64,000 nt of DNA from Paludibacteraceae bacterium (GCA_017937025.1 JAGBEJ010000003.1:62001-126000); one strand, 5' to 3'; numbered from the stretch's first letter, positions 8,163-18,074 are shown. Notes: a model not told the origin generated them from the sequence alone. Numbers and translations are program-made.

Positions 8163-9251
8163 CTACTTTTTCTTCTTCGGACGAGGCTCCGGCAGCGCCT
8201 TGCACGTCTCGCGCACGAGGGCCGAGAGGTAGTCGCGGTCGTCGATGTCGGTTATGTAGAAATAGTCCTTGGCTCCGTCGTAAGGCGGACGGAGCGCCAC
8301 TTCACGCAGCATAGGACGGACAGTATCGGTCGGTTTCAGGTAGAAGCCGTTGTCGCAGATGAGTCCGAAGATTTTGCCGTCGCAGTAAATGCCGTAGTCG
8401 CCGAACATCTTCCTGACGACAATCTCGCCTGCGTCCGAGCACTGGTCGGCTATGTATTGCACAAAGTCAGCGTTGCTTGCCATTTGTCGATCTGTTTTTG
8501 ATGAGAAAATCATATCCTTGAGTCTGACGGCTGGATGATGGTACTGCCGCTCCTTCATCGTGCGCTTGCCGCCGAGCTCCACTGCCTGATGCTGACAGAA
8601 ATGCACGCACGCGAGACACGACTCGCACCCCTCACCGCAATGCGCCTTGCCGCCGTCCATCGTTATGTTGCCCACAGGACAGACCTCGGCGCAAACGCCG
8701 CATCCGATGCACTTCTCGGCATTAATTCTTGGGCGCAGAGCATTGAACACCGACTTGTCGAACAGCGACTGCACCGCCGCCAGCAGGTCGTAACTGCCGA
8801 AGTGTCTGGCATTCACGCCATTGGCTATGTCGCTCTTGATGCGTTCCAGGCGCGAGGCGTACTTCTTGAACTTCCACGTCTGCTTGTTGGGGTTGCGTCC
8901 GAAAGCCAGCGCGCTGTTGTCCGGCACGCGTATCTTGTGGCAATAGTTCAGCCTTACGCCTTTCTTTTCGAGTATGCGGTTGACGGTCCAGACACTGTTG
9001 CCAGCCAACGCTCCGCATGGTATCACGATGAAGTAATACGCCCCGGCAGGCAGTTCCAGCTGCTCCACAAGCCTCGGCACAATCTTTGGCGCATTGCCGT
9101 TGTAGCACGGATATACGAAGCCGATGCGCTTCTCGCCCATGATGTCGGACTTCAGAGCATCGCACAGCGGCATAACACGGTCGCCAGTGCGCTCGGCTAT
9201 CTGCCGTGCCGTAGCGAGGCAATTACCTGTGCCTGAGAAGTATAGAATCAT
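8163..9251 (-). CDS. EFR1-type ferrodoxin fused to a TfoX N-terminal-like domain
   Basis: A 362-residue fusion. Residues 1-150 form a flavodoxin-like domain (MILYFSGTGNCLATA is the FMN phosphate loop). Residues 181-219 hold two 4Fe-4S ferredoxin motifs, CIGCGVCAEVCPVG and CESCLACVHFC. This is the EFR1 architecture, a flavodoxin-ferredoxin electron carrier. From residue 257 (MASNADFVQYIADQC) to about 350 the sequence matches the TfoX/Sxy N-terminal domain (VVRKMFGDYGIYCDGKIFGLICD, FYLKPT). The frame is continuous across the junction with no stop or shift. It starts one base after the stop of an exported flavodoxin gene, so the redox proteins are co-transcribed. What the TfoX-like part adds is unknown. 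Confidence 0.85.
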   Translation of the reverse strand: MILYFSGTGNCLATARQIAERTGDRVMPLCDALKSDIMGEKRIGFVYPCYNGNAPKIVPRLVEQLELPAGAYYFIVIPCGALAGNSVWTVNRILEKKGVRLNYCHKIRVPDNSALAFGRNPNKQTWKFKKYASRLERIKSDIANGVNARHFGSYDLLAAVQSLFDKSVFNALRPRINAEKCIGCGVCAEVCPVGNITMDGGKAHCGEGCESCLACVHFCQHQAVELGGKRTMKERQYHHPAVRLKDMIFSSKTDRQMASNADFVQYIADQCSDAGEIVVRKMFGDYGIYCDGKIFGLICDNGFYLKPTDTVRPMLREVALRPPYDGAKDYFYITDIDDRDYLSALVRETCKALPEPRPKKKK

Positions 9252-9252
9252 A

Positions 9253-9750
9253 TCACTTCTTCAGTATGCCTTTCTGCCAAGTCAGAGTCGGATAAGTCTT
9301 CTTCAGATAGTTCACAGCGCCGTCGATGCCGCTGCTGCCGCTTGTTGCGAACGGTACGAGCGTCTTGCTCTCCAGTTGCTCAAGGTTGTTGTCTATCCAC
9401 GAGTTGATGATGCGCGGACAGATGCCCCACCAGATTGGGAATCCCACGTAAATAGTGTCGTAAGGCATTATGTTGGTGCACTGCTTGATGGACGGACGAG
9501 CCTCCGCATCGCTCATCTCCTTCGACGAGCGCGACTGCTTGTTGCGCCAGTTCAGGTCTTCGGCTGTGTAATGCTCCGACGGCTCAATCTCCCACAGCAC
9601 CGCCTTTTTCTGCTTGGCTATCTCCTTGGCAGCTGTGCGTGTGTTGCCGGTTGCCGAGAAATAAGCCACCAGCGTCTTGCTCTCTTTCTGTGCGTAAACC
9701 TGAGCCATGATAAACATCATCACGCTCAATAAAAATGTCATTTTCTTCAT
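9253..9750 (-). CDS. exported flavodoxin-like protein
   Basis: A 165-residue protein whose first 20 residues are a signal peptide (MKKMTFLLSVMMFIMAQVYA), followed by a flavodoxin fold: TLVAYFSATGNTRTAAKEIA (FMN phosphate loop), YVGFPIWWGICPRIINSW, and TLVPFATSGSSGIDGA. Flavodoxins are normally cytoplasmic; the leader predicts a periplasmic or membrane-associated one. I chose ATG 9750 because it gives a clean signal peptide; an upstream start would add 11 polar residues in front. The EFR1-TfoX gene follows after one base. A TAACTTTG promoter element lies about 30 bases upstream. Confidence 0.88.
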   Translation of the reverse strand: MKKMTFLLSVMMFIMAQVYAQKESKTLVAYFSATGNTRTAAKEIAKQKKAVLWEIEPSEHYTAEDLNWRNKQSRSSKEMSDAEARPSIKQCTNIMPYDTIYVGFPIWWGICPRIINSWIDNNLEQLESKTLVPFATSGSSGIDGAVNYLKKTYPTLTWQKGILKK

Positions 9751-9780
9751 CGTTTCGTGTTTTTTTAAACTTGTTTCAGC

Positions 9781-9788
9781 CAAAGTTA
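9781..9788 (-). promoter_or_regulatory. -7 element TAACTTTG upstream of the flavodoxin operon
   Basis: TAACTTTG on the minus strand fits TAnnTTTG and lies 31 bases before the flavodoxin ATG. No TTG is found at -33 spacing. It supports the flavodoxin, EFR1-TfoX and HEAT-like genes as one transcript. Confidence 0.45.
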
Positions 9789-9837
9789 TGGCTTTTTTAA
9801 TAGAAAGCGCTTGGCTACGGCTATTCTTTTAAAAATG

Positions 9838-10638
9838 TCACGAATTCACTCTCTCGTCAAACTCATCATTCAACTTGAGCATCCATTCCGGCAGTTTCGC
9901 CTTCGCGTTGGCTATCAGTTCCTCGGGCATCGTTTTGTAGAATGCGTACGCCATCGGACCGGCAATGGCAGCGAGCGTGTCGGCATCACCGCCAAGAGCG
10001 ATGGCGAGTTTCAGGCAGTCCGCATAATCCCGGCTCTCCAGAAAGCAGATGAGCGCGGCTGGCACTGTCTGCTGGCACGTTGCGTCGAAGCTGTAGCCGG
10101 GTTTTATCGCCTCGTAGGTCAATGCCGCCCAGTCGGGGTAATACTTCTCCAGGACATGCTCACGGACAAAGCCCTTGCCCTTGCCGTTCATGCCGTAATA
10201 TATCGTCAAAGCCGTAGCCACAGCGCCTTTCACGCCTTCGGGATGGTCGTGCGTAGGCAGTGCTGTGCGTGTCGCAAGGTCGATGCACTCCGCCTCGCTT
10301 TTCGCCATGAACCCAGCAGCCGACACACGCATTGCGCTGCCGTTGCCAAAGGATTTGTACGGCGGTTGTATTTCCTTTGCAATTAGCCAGCGGGCAAACA
10401 TTCCGCCGAAGCCTCGGTAAATATCGGCACGGCAACGGCTCCACAAGTTCTGCGCCATGTCAAGGTCATTAAGCAACGCCTCGGCGCAGGCGAATGTGCA
10501 GAGGGTGTCGTCGGTGTAGTCGTTTTGTGGATTAAGCAAATCCACAGCATCGTAGTTCTTCGTTCTGCCCCCGAACTCGTATGGCATGCCGGCAATGTCG
10601 CCGATAGCTGCGCTAAGCAATAGATTTTTCATAGTCAT
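9838..10638 (-). CDS. ADP-ribosylglycohydrolase family protein
   Basis: A 266-residue protein of the DraG/ADP-ribosylglycohydrolase fold, which removes ADP-ribose from proteins or small molecules using two metal ions. The metal-binding signatures are present: GDIAGMPYEF near the start, YTDDTLCT at about 41-48, and GGDADTLAAIAG in the last quarter. The body is helical, as expected. Two ATGs two codons apart could serve as start. It follows an NrtR-like Nudix regulator by 14 bases on the same strand; known NrtR regulons control NAD and ADP-ribose metabolism, so a role in ADP-ribose turnover is likely. Confidence 0.88.
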   Translation of the reverse strand: MTMKNLLLSAAIGDIAGMPYEFGGRTKNYDAVDLLNPQNDYTDDTLCTFACAEALLNDLDMAQNLWSRCRADIYRGFGGMFARWLIAKEIQPPYKSFGNGSAMRVSAAGFMAKSEAECIDLATRTALPTHDHPEGVKGAVATALTIYYGMNGKGKGFVREHVLEKYYPDWAALTYEAIKPGYSFDATCQQTVPAALICFLESRDYADCLKLAIALGGDADTLAAIAGPMAYAFYKTMPEELIANAKAKLPEWMLKLNDEFDERVNS

Positions 10639-10652
10639 GTCCTCCTGTCTTA

Positions 10653-11345
10653 TTAGAATTCCAGACGGAATCCTTTCTGTTTCAATTCGTTGTAACTTTC
10701 ATTATTAAAGCTGTAGAGTTTGGCTTCGCGCTTTGGCGTAGGCCATACCGTTTCCTCCAGCTGCGTCAATATGTTGAAATGCAGCATTTTCTTGGTGAAA
10801 TTGCTACGGTCGAAACGCACGTCAAGTATCGCTTCGTATAGGTTCTGGAGCTGCCTGATGGTGAATTTCTCCGGCAGCAGTTCAAAGCCAATGGGCTCGA
10901 AATGTATGCGCTCGCGAAGGCGCTTCAGTGCCATGCTCAGTATCTTCTCATGGTCGAAAGCCAGCTGCGGAACATCATCAAGCGCGAACCACTCTGCCTT
11001 TGCCGCATCGTCGCCGGCCTTTACATCCTGAATCCTCACAAGCGCATAATAAGCAACCGTTATGACTCTCTCGCGCGGGTCGCGGTCCGGGGCGCTGAAA
11101 GTGTGGAACTGCTCTATGTAAGCGCCAGTCAGCCCGGTTTCCTCCTCCAGTTCACGCAGAGCGCCGTCCTCGCACGACTCGTCAATCTTGACGAAGCCGC
11201 CCGGAAAAGCCCATTTGCCTTTGCACGGCTCCAGCCCTCTCTCCACGAGCAGCACCTGCAGCCTCATCCCGTCGAATCCGAATATCACGCAGTCCGTTGT
11301 CACTGCCGGATGCGGATACTTATACGTGTACATTTTCTCTTCCAT
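10653..11345 (-). CDS. NrtR-like Nudix transcriptional regulator
   Basis: A 230-residue, two-domain protein. Residues about 10-140 are a Nudix domain; the Nudix box is GGFVKIDESCEDGALRELEEETGL, with the REXXEE core kept as RELEEE. Residues about 150-230 form a winged-helix domain (LPEKFTIRQLQNLYEAILDVRFDRSNFTKKML), the architecture of NrtR, the regulator of NAD metabolism; the Bacteroides arabinose regulator AraR belongs to the same family. ATG 11345 is chosen because an AT-rich palindrome, a likely operator, lies just upstream at 11357-11371. It forms an operon with the ADP-ribosylglycohydrolase. NAD control is the first guess; a sugar-responsive role is possible. Confidence 0.87.
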   Translation of the reverse strand: MEEKMYTYKYPHPAVTTDCVIFGFDGMRLQVLLVERGLEPCKGKWAFPGGFVKIDESCEDGALRELEEETGLTGAYIEQFHTFSAPDRDPRERVITVAYYALVRIQDVKAGDDAAKAEWFALDDVPQLAFDHEKILSMALKRLRERIHFEPIGFELLPEKFTIRQLQNLYEAILDVRFDRSNFTKKMLHFNILTQLEETVWPTPKREAKLYSFNNESYNELKQKGFRLEF

Positions 11346-11356
11346 TCTATTATCTT

Positions 11357-11371
11357 GTGTGAATTTTACAC
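11357..11371. promoter_or_regulatory. probable operator of the NrtR-like regulator
   Basis: GTGTGAATTTTACAC is a near-perfect 15-base palindrome 11 bases upstream of the regulator ATG, inside a longer symmetric TTGTG...CACAA frame. NrtR-family operators are AT-rich palindromes of about this shape. A related copy (GGTAATTTTTACAC) lies at 11414-11427. Autoregulation of the regulator/glycohydrolase operon is the inference. Confidence 0.6.
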
Positions 11372-11413
11372 CACAAACATAAGACATCTTTTCCACAAAA
11401 AGAAAATATTTAT

Positions 11414-11427
11414 GGTAATTTTTACAC
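11414..11427. promoter_or_regulatory. second, weaker operator-like site
   Basis: GGTAATTTTTACAC shares the TTTTACAC half-site with the palindrome at 11357-11371, and its core GTAATTTTTAC is symmetric. The two sites are 57 bases apart, which would allow looping or cooperative binding. Confidence 0.4.
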
Positions 11428-11575
11428 AAGATTTGACTGATTCGTTAGATTTAAATATCGATTATTTTACTTTTAAGGAATTTTCATAAACTTGCATAGC
11501 AAAAAAAACAAAAGAAGAATTGGAGTGCCACTGCATGGCAGAAATAAGGCAAATAGAAACAAACGAATTAGAGAT

Positions 11576-12154
11576 ATGGCAAAAAAGAATAAAGAAGAGA
11601 AATCACGCACAGCGGTCGTACGAAAGAAAAGGCGCGAGAAACGCAAGTCAAAGTTGTACGGAGAGCTGGACGACGAGTTCTTCGACAACAGCGACGACGA
11701 TGATTTGGAGGAAGCGAAAGCCCAAGCCGCCGAAAATGACATGCGCTGGACGAAAATCGCATTCATCTCGCTTCTGGCTATATGCGCCATCATCTTCGCA
11801 TGGCAAAGAATCGAGTCGCGCAATTATGTGGAGACCAACGCCAGAATCACCGATTGGTATTCAGGCACGCTGTCGGCGCCTCTCGTAGCCAACAAATTCG
11901 GTCCGACTGGCGGAAACATCTCATACTCCAGCCAAATCGCCATAGTGGAATACTACTTCAACGGCACTCTGTACGAAGGCAAAGTGAAACTGAGCAACGA
12001 CACGCACAGCAAAAACATAAAAATCTACTGCGACCAGTATGAGCCATGGAAATGCCGAGACGAGAAACTGGAATATCCGAATTTGGACATATTCGTAATC
12101 TGCGTATTCGTCTTATTCGGTATCATTGCCATAGGGATAATCAAGCAGCATTAG
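11576..12154 (+). CDS. two-TM membrane protein, DUF3592-like
   Basis: A 192-residue protein. It begins with a very basic stretch (AKKNKEEKSRTAVVRKKRREKRKSK), then an acidic patch (FDNSDDDDLEEA), a first membrane helix (about 65-82), an extracytoplasmic domain of about 80 residues (ETNARITDWYSG...VEYYFNGTLYEGKVKLS) and a second helix near the C-terminus. The TM-beta-domain-TM layout with a YEG/KV motif resembles DUF3592 proteins. I chose ATG 11576 over an upstream TTG because the earlier sequence looks like leader. No neighbour explains its role; the following gene starts 76 bases later and may be separate. Confidence 0.7.
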   Translation: MAKKNKEEKSRTAVVRKKRREKRKSKLYGELDDEFFDNSDDDDLEEAKAQAAENDMRWTKIAFISLLAICAIIFAWQRIESRNYVETNARITDWYSGTLSAPLVANKFGPTGGNISYSSQIAIVEYYFNGTLYEGKVKLSNDTHSKNIKIYCDQYEPWKCRDEKLEYPNLDIFVICVFVLFGIIAIGIIKQH

Positions 12155-12230
12155 CGCCATAAAAAACCATTTTGTTTCATAACAAAGGTTACACACAAGA
12201 ATATCCAAAATTTAAATCGTAAATTTGTGA

Positions 12231-13574
12231 ATGTGTTCAATGACACAAAGACTTGAAAAAGTGACAGACACGTTTGCAAATACAATAAGATACATCATAC
12301 GCCACCTGACAGGACGCCCAGACTGCCACGCTGACGAGAAAGTCGGCTACACGAGCGATGAGCGCCAGTGGCAAAGCTACAAGGTGGTGATACGCCCGAG
12401 CGGTTTCTTCGACGACGGCACCTACGGCACAGCGCAGAGCCTGCCCACGCTGCCGCTCAAAAGCATCGACGGCACACCGATAATCTACGGCGACGACACC
12501 ATAACACGGCAAGGCGACACCATCATAGTCAATGCCGACATCGTGGCATCGGCCTACTTCATGATGGCTCGCTACGAGGAATACGCCGACACGTCCGCCA
12601 AGAAGAGAGACTGCCACGGCAGATTCATAGGCAAGGAGTCGCTGGCGCATAGAGCCGGATTCTTAGACCGCCCTATTGTAGAGGAATACAGCAGACTGCT
12701 GAGGAAATGGCTGCGCGAAGCTGGCGAGCAAATCGACGAACCGAGGGCGGAAATCAGCCACTACTACATAACCCACGACCTTGACATGCCGCTCTACAGC
12801 AAGACTTTGAGAGGCGTGCTCGGCGCAGCGAGAAGAGGAAACGCCATCGAGGGAATAAGGAACTTCATGGCGGCCACGGAGAAGAACAAATACTTCACAT
12901 TCCCGATGCTGAAAGGCGAATGTGACAAACTGCGGAACGCCCACGAAGGCAAAGTGAGCGAAATCGTCTTCGTGAAATCGACTGTGAACGGAAATATCAA
13001 AAAAGAAGACCTGCCGACTTACAATCTGCAAGACAAGCACATAAAAGAAGTTATCGAATACCTGAAAGACAACGGATTCGAGATAGGACTGCACACAAGC
13101 TACTACAGCGGAAGACACCCGCACAACGCCAAAGAGGAGGCGTCAAAACTCAGACTCGAGACCGGGCTCGACGTGACCAAAAACCGCTACCACTACTTGC
13201 GCACGCTTCGTCCGCAGGACTACCAGAGCCTAATGGACGCCGGCATAACCGACGACTTCACGCTGGGATACGCCGACGTTGCTGGATTCCGCACCGGCAC
13301 ATGCCGCAAGTACCGATGGATAAACCCGGAGAACGGCGAAGCGGCGCAGAACCTGTGGATTCATCCGATGATAATGATGGACTGCACTGTGGGCGACAAG
13401 AAGTACATGAGCCTGAGCGAGGACGAAGGACTGGACGCAGTGAAAAAACTCATAGACAACACAAGACAACACAACGGAGAAGCGACCATACTTTTCCACA
13501 ACAGCGTATTCTGCGACGGCAGCTACGACTACGAAAAACTCTACAAAGGCATAATCACGGAACTGAGGAAATAA
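12231..13574 (+). CDS. polysaccharide deacetylase-like protein
   Basis: A 447-residue soluble protein. The N-terminal 150 residues form a domain seen in front of many Bacteroidales deacetylase-like proteins (VNADIVASAYFMMARYEEYAD is recognisable). The C-terminal half has carbohydrate-esterase-4-like signatures: YYITHDLDMPLY (Asp of motif 1) and FEIGLHTSYYSGRHP (His of motif 2). There is no signal peptide, so it would act in the cytoplasm. It lies upstream of two glycosyltransferase genes on the same strand, suggesting a small polysaccharide or lipid-linked glycan cluster. A second in-frame ATG nine bases downstream could be the start. Exact substrate unknown. Confidence 0.78.
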   Translation: MCSMTQRLEKVTDTFANTIRYIIRHLTGRPDCHADEKVGYTSDERQWQSYKVVIRPSGFFDDGTYGTAQSLPTLPLKSIDGTPIIYGDDTITRQGDTIIVNADIVASAYFMMARYEEYADTSAKKRDCHGRFIGKESLAHRAGFLDRPIVEEYSRLLRKWLREAGEQIDEPRAEISHYYITHDLDMPLYSKTLRGVLGAARRGNAIEGIRNFMAATEKNKYFTFPMLKGECDKLRNAHEGKVSEIVFVKSTVNGNIKKEDLPTYNLQDKHIKEVIEYLKDNGFEIGLHTSYYSGRHPHNAKEEASKLRLETGLDVTKNRYHYLRTLRPQDYQSLMDAGITDDFTLGYADVAGFRTGTCRKYRWINPENGEAAQNLWIHPMIMMDCTVGDKKYMSLSEDEGLDAVKKLIDNTRQHNGEATILFHNSVFCDGSYDYEKLYKGIITELRK

Positions 13575-13660
13575 TGCCAAACCATCGTCTTGCTTTCAGT
13601 TTGTTTTGTTACATTTGCAGTCACTTGTTTTTACACAAATCCGCATAAAAACAAAGAAAG

Positions 13661-14917
13661 ATGACCGAGAAAAAGCACTTGCTTGTAATAGCCGACGCAT
13701 TTCCACCAGACTTCGCGCCGAGAATGGGCTTTCTGTGCAAGAATCTCGAGAAGCAGGATGACTGGGACGTCACTGTCGTGGCTCCGACTGTCGGTCAAAA
13801 AGAATGCGACATAACATTCAACAAAACCGAGATACACAAAGTTGAAATCATTAAAAGCGGAAATAAGAAACTTGCCAGAATAAAATGGCTGCTCGTCTTT
13901 ATTCTGACACTGCTGTTCGACAAGAAGTCGCTGATTTTCACCAAGAAGGCAAAGGAGATAATCAAAGGAAGAAAGTTTGACGCTATTTTATGCAGCACAT
14001 ACTACACTTTCCCGCTGCCGACAGCCCAGAAACTCGCCGAGGAGATGAACATTCCTTTCGTGGCTGACTTGAGAGACATAGCCGAGGAATACAAGGAGAA
14101 CGACTTCTTTCTGCACAAGCTGCCAAACCTTTGCGGCTTAGAAAAAATCATCCCATACATATACAAGAAACAGAGTGTCAAACGAAGAAACAAGGCTCTA
14201 AGGAAAGCCTCCGCTGTGATTAGCGTGTCGAAATGGCACACTGACACGATAAGCAAATACAACCCAAACACGCATGTCATATACAACGGATATGACAACG
14301 AGATTTTCATACCCGAGGAAATACACACCACAACATTCAACATCACACACACAGGACGGCTGTACAACGAGTCAATAAGAGACCCTAAGATGTTCTTTTG
14401 CGCCATAGAGAAAGCCTTAAACGACAATCCTGAGATGAAAAAGCACCTCAGCATAAGATGGTACATCGACGAGGCTTCAAAACCATCGGTAATGGAAGCG
14501 ACAAAGAAACACAACCTCGAGGAATACACCGCCATAAACGGATTTGTGAAACTCACAGAGGTGCCAAGAATACTGAACGAATCGTCGGTTGTGCTTGTTT
14601 TCAGTAACAAGACCGAGCAGAACGGCACTAAGGGCATAATGACCACGAAGTTCTTCGAGGCTCTGGGATGCCGACGTCCGATACTATGCGTGAAAAGCGA
14701 CGAAGCCATACTGGAACAAACTATCATAAAGACAAACTCTGGAGTGGCCGCAAGAACTGTCGACGAGGCCGAAGACTTCATATTGAAGAAATACGAAGAA
14801 TGGAAGCAGAACGGCTGCACAAAGCAGGAGGCTAACGAGAACGGATTCGTATTCTCGAGAAGCCAGCAAGCTCAACAATACCTCGAACTGCTAAACAGAC
14901 TCACAGAAAAGCAATGA
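13661..14917 (+). CDS. glycosyltransferase, GT4-like
   Basis: A 418-residue GT-B fold protein. The N-terminus has the acceptor-domain pattern (LLVIADAFPPDFAPRMGFLCKNLEK) and the middle has DAILCSTYYTFPLP and VISVSKWHTDTISKYNPNTHVIYNGYDNEIF, the typical linker into the nucleotide-sugar domain. The C-terminal half includes GIMTTKFFEALGCRRPILCV, the donor-binding E-x7-E-like region of family 4. It sits between the deacetylase-like gene and a GT2 gene, with its stop overlapping the next ATG by four bases. Product unknown; probably a capsular or O-antigen type glycan. Confidence 0.85.
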   Translation: MTEKKHLLVIADAFPPDFAPRMGFLCKNLEKQDDWDVTVVAPTVGQKECDITFNKTEIHKVEIIKSGNKKLARIKWLLVFILTLLFDKKSLIFTKKAKEIIKGRKFDAILCSTYYTFPLPTAQKLAEEMNIPFVADLRDIAEEYKENDFFLHKLPNLCGLEKIIPYIYKKQSVKRRNKALRKASAVISVSKWHTDTISKYNPNTHVIYNGYDNEIFIPEEIHTTTFNITHTGRLYNESIRDPKMFFCAIEKALNDNPEMKKHLSIRWYIDEASKPSVMEATKKHNLEEYTAINGFVKLTEVPRILNESSVVLVFSNKTEQNGTKGIMTTKFFEALGCRRPILCVKSDEAILEQTIIKTNSGVAARTVDEAEDFILKKYEEWKQNGCTKQEANENGFVFSRSQQAQQYLELLNRLTEKQ

Positions 14918-15903
14918 GCCCAAAAGTCTCGGTAATAATAATAAACTGGAATGGCTCGCAATATCTTAAGTCATGCATAGAGTCTATTCTCGGAAACGAC
15001 TACGAGAACAAGGAGGTTATTGTCATAGACAACAACTCCGAAGACAATTCCGTTGAGATAATCAAGTCTTTTGGCGGCAATGTAACACTCGTAGAAAACG
15101 AGAACACAGGATATGCAGGAGGCGCCAACAAAGGCATCGGCATAACTGACGGCGAATACGTAATCATAGCCAACCCTGACATTATCCTGACAGAAACATA
15201 CATAAGGAGACTTGTCGAGTTCGCCGAGAAGAACGAGAAATGCGCCTCGCTGACGGGCAAACTCCTGAAATACGATTTCCAAAACAACACTAAGCTCAAC
15301 ATAATAGACTCTGCCGGCATCAGACTAGACCACGGCAGACACGGATATGACATAGGGCAAAACCAGACTGACAACGGACAGTACAACACATCTCGCCGGG
15401 TATTCGCGACATGCGGCGCGGCAAGCATGTACAGAAGGAGCGCGCTGAATGCCATAAAACAAGGCGACGACTTCTTCGACAGCGACTTCTTCGCTTACAA
15501 GGAAGACATCGACCTCGGCTGGAGACTGAATCTGTGCGGACTCGAGAACTGGTACGTAGCCGACGCAACAGCCTATCACGGCAGAACGATGAACAGCGGC
15601 GACGGAATAATGAGCACCATAAAAAACAAAAAAGACAAGAACCTGCAGAACGGACTATCGCTCAGGAATCATTATCTGATGCTGATGAAAAACGAAAACA
15701 GATACACGCTCTGCCGCGACTTTCACAGAATCCTATTCAACCTGCTGAAATACATACTTTTCTACCTGTTCACAAGTCCACGGACATTGAAGTCTCTGTT
15801 AGACGCAGCCAGCATGAGGCGCAAGTTCAGAAACAAGAGCAAGGACTTTTTCAGCCGCAAAACCATCGACAACAAAGCCGCGTACAAGTTATTCGACCTT
15901 TAG
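14914..15903 (+). CDS. glycosyltransferase family 2, rhamnosyltransferase-like
   Basis: A 329-residue GT-A enzyme. It begins VSVIIINWNGSQYLKSCIESIL, has the nucleotide-binding EVIVIDNNSEDNS and the metal site region GEYVIIANPDIIL, and later the KEDIDLGWRLNLCGLENWYVADATAYHGRT stretch typical of the rhamnosyltransferase (WcaA/RfbN-like) group. The C-terminal 70 residues are basic with a short hydrophobic segment, suggesting membrane association. It is coupled to the upstream GT4 gene through a 4-base ATGA overlap and is the last gene of this cluster. dTDP-rhamnose genes lie 7 kb downstream, which fits but does not prove a rhamnosyl donor. Confidence 0.87.
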   Translation: MSPKVSVIIINWNGSQYLKSCIESILGNDYENKEVIVIDNNSEDNSVEIIKSFGGNVTLVENENTGYAGGANKGIGITDGEYVIIANPDIILTETYIRRLVEFAEKNEKCASLTGKLLKYDFQNNTKLNIIDSAGIRLDHGRHGYDIGQNQTDNGQYNTSRRVFATCGAASMYRRSALNAIKQGDDFFDSDFFAYKEDIDLGWRLNLCGLENWYVADATAYHGRTMNSGDGIMSTIKNKKDKNLQNGLSLRNHYLMLMKNENRYTLCRDFHRILFNLLKYILFYLFTSPRTLKSLLDAASMRRKFRNKSKDFFSRKTIDNKAAYKLFDL

Positions 15904-15904
15904 C

Positions 15905-16004
15905 CTTGTCATCCATATTCATGACAAGATTTCTCTTTCGCAAGCCGCAAACTGACACTTTGTCACTTTACTTATGACAAAAAACTGCCAAAAAGCATTT
16001 GGCA
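15905..16004. promoter_or_regulatory. three inverted repeats in front of groES
   Basis: Three perfect inverted repeats lie in the 100 bases after the GT2 stop. CTTGTCAT (15905-15912) pairs with ATGACAAG (15921-15928), spacer 8. TTTGTCA (15959-15965) pairs with TGACAAA (15975-15981), spacer 9. TGCCAAA (15986-15992) pairs with TTTGGCA (15998-16004), spacer 5. The first two share the half-site TTGTCA. The sequence differs from the classic CIRCE operator, but a spacer of 9 in front of groESL is CIRCE-like geometry. The first hairpin could instead help end the upstream transcript. Confidence 0.55.
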
Positions 16005-16079
16005 CGCAATTCGCAGAAACAGCGGTGTCAATAAAATTCGACATAAACAGAAAATCTAACAAAATAAATTTTTAGCATC

Positions 16080-16349
16080 ATGAAAATCAAACCATTAGCA
16101 GACCGCGTACTGGTAAAGCCAGCAGAGGCTGAAGAGAAGACAGCAAGTGGAATCATCATCCCAGACTCAGCAAAAGAGAAGCCATTGAAGGGCAAAGTCG
16201 TAGCTGTAGGCGAGGGAACAAAGGACGAGAAGATGATTCTCGAGGAAGGCGACGAAGTGCTGTACGGAAAGTACGCTGGCACAGAGCTCGAACTCGACGG
16301 AGAGAAGTTCCTCATCATGCGCCAGAGCGACGTTTTGGCTAAATTCTAA
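16080..16349 (+). CDS. groES: co-chaperonin GroES
   Basis: An 89-residue GroES (Cpn10), the lid of the GroEL folding chamber. The full family pattern is present: [35 protein letters not shown] (mobile loop with the conserved SGIIIP), [41 protein letters not shown]. Length is normal for bacteria. groEL follows after 34 bases in the same operon. The 176 bases upstream hold several inverted repeats that may control heat induction. Certain identification. Confidence 0.98.
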   Translation: MKIKPLADRVLVKPAEAEEKTASGIIIPDSAKEKPLKGKVVAVGEGTKDEKMILEEGDEVLYGKYAGTELELDGEKFLIMRQSDVLAKF

Positions 16350-16371
16350 TTCAGATTAAAAACAAAAATAA

Positions 16372-18018
<1,647 letters not shown>

Positions 18019-18041
18019 TCAGACAAAACATCAGATAGAAA

Positions 18042-18074
18042 AGTCCCGTCGAGATTTCGGCGGGACTTTTTTTG
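18042..18074 (+). terminator. rho-independent terminator of groESL
   Basis: AGTCCCG at 18042-18048 pairs with CGGGACT at 18061-18067, with extra inner CGA/TCG pairing, and is followed directly by a run of T. It lies 24 bases after the groEL stop. Confidence 0.92.

Noticed and set aside
15905-16004. Classic CIRCE element before groES
   Set aside because: The half-site TTAGCACTC/GAGTGCTAA is not present; only the spacing is similar.
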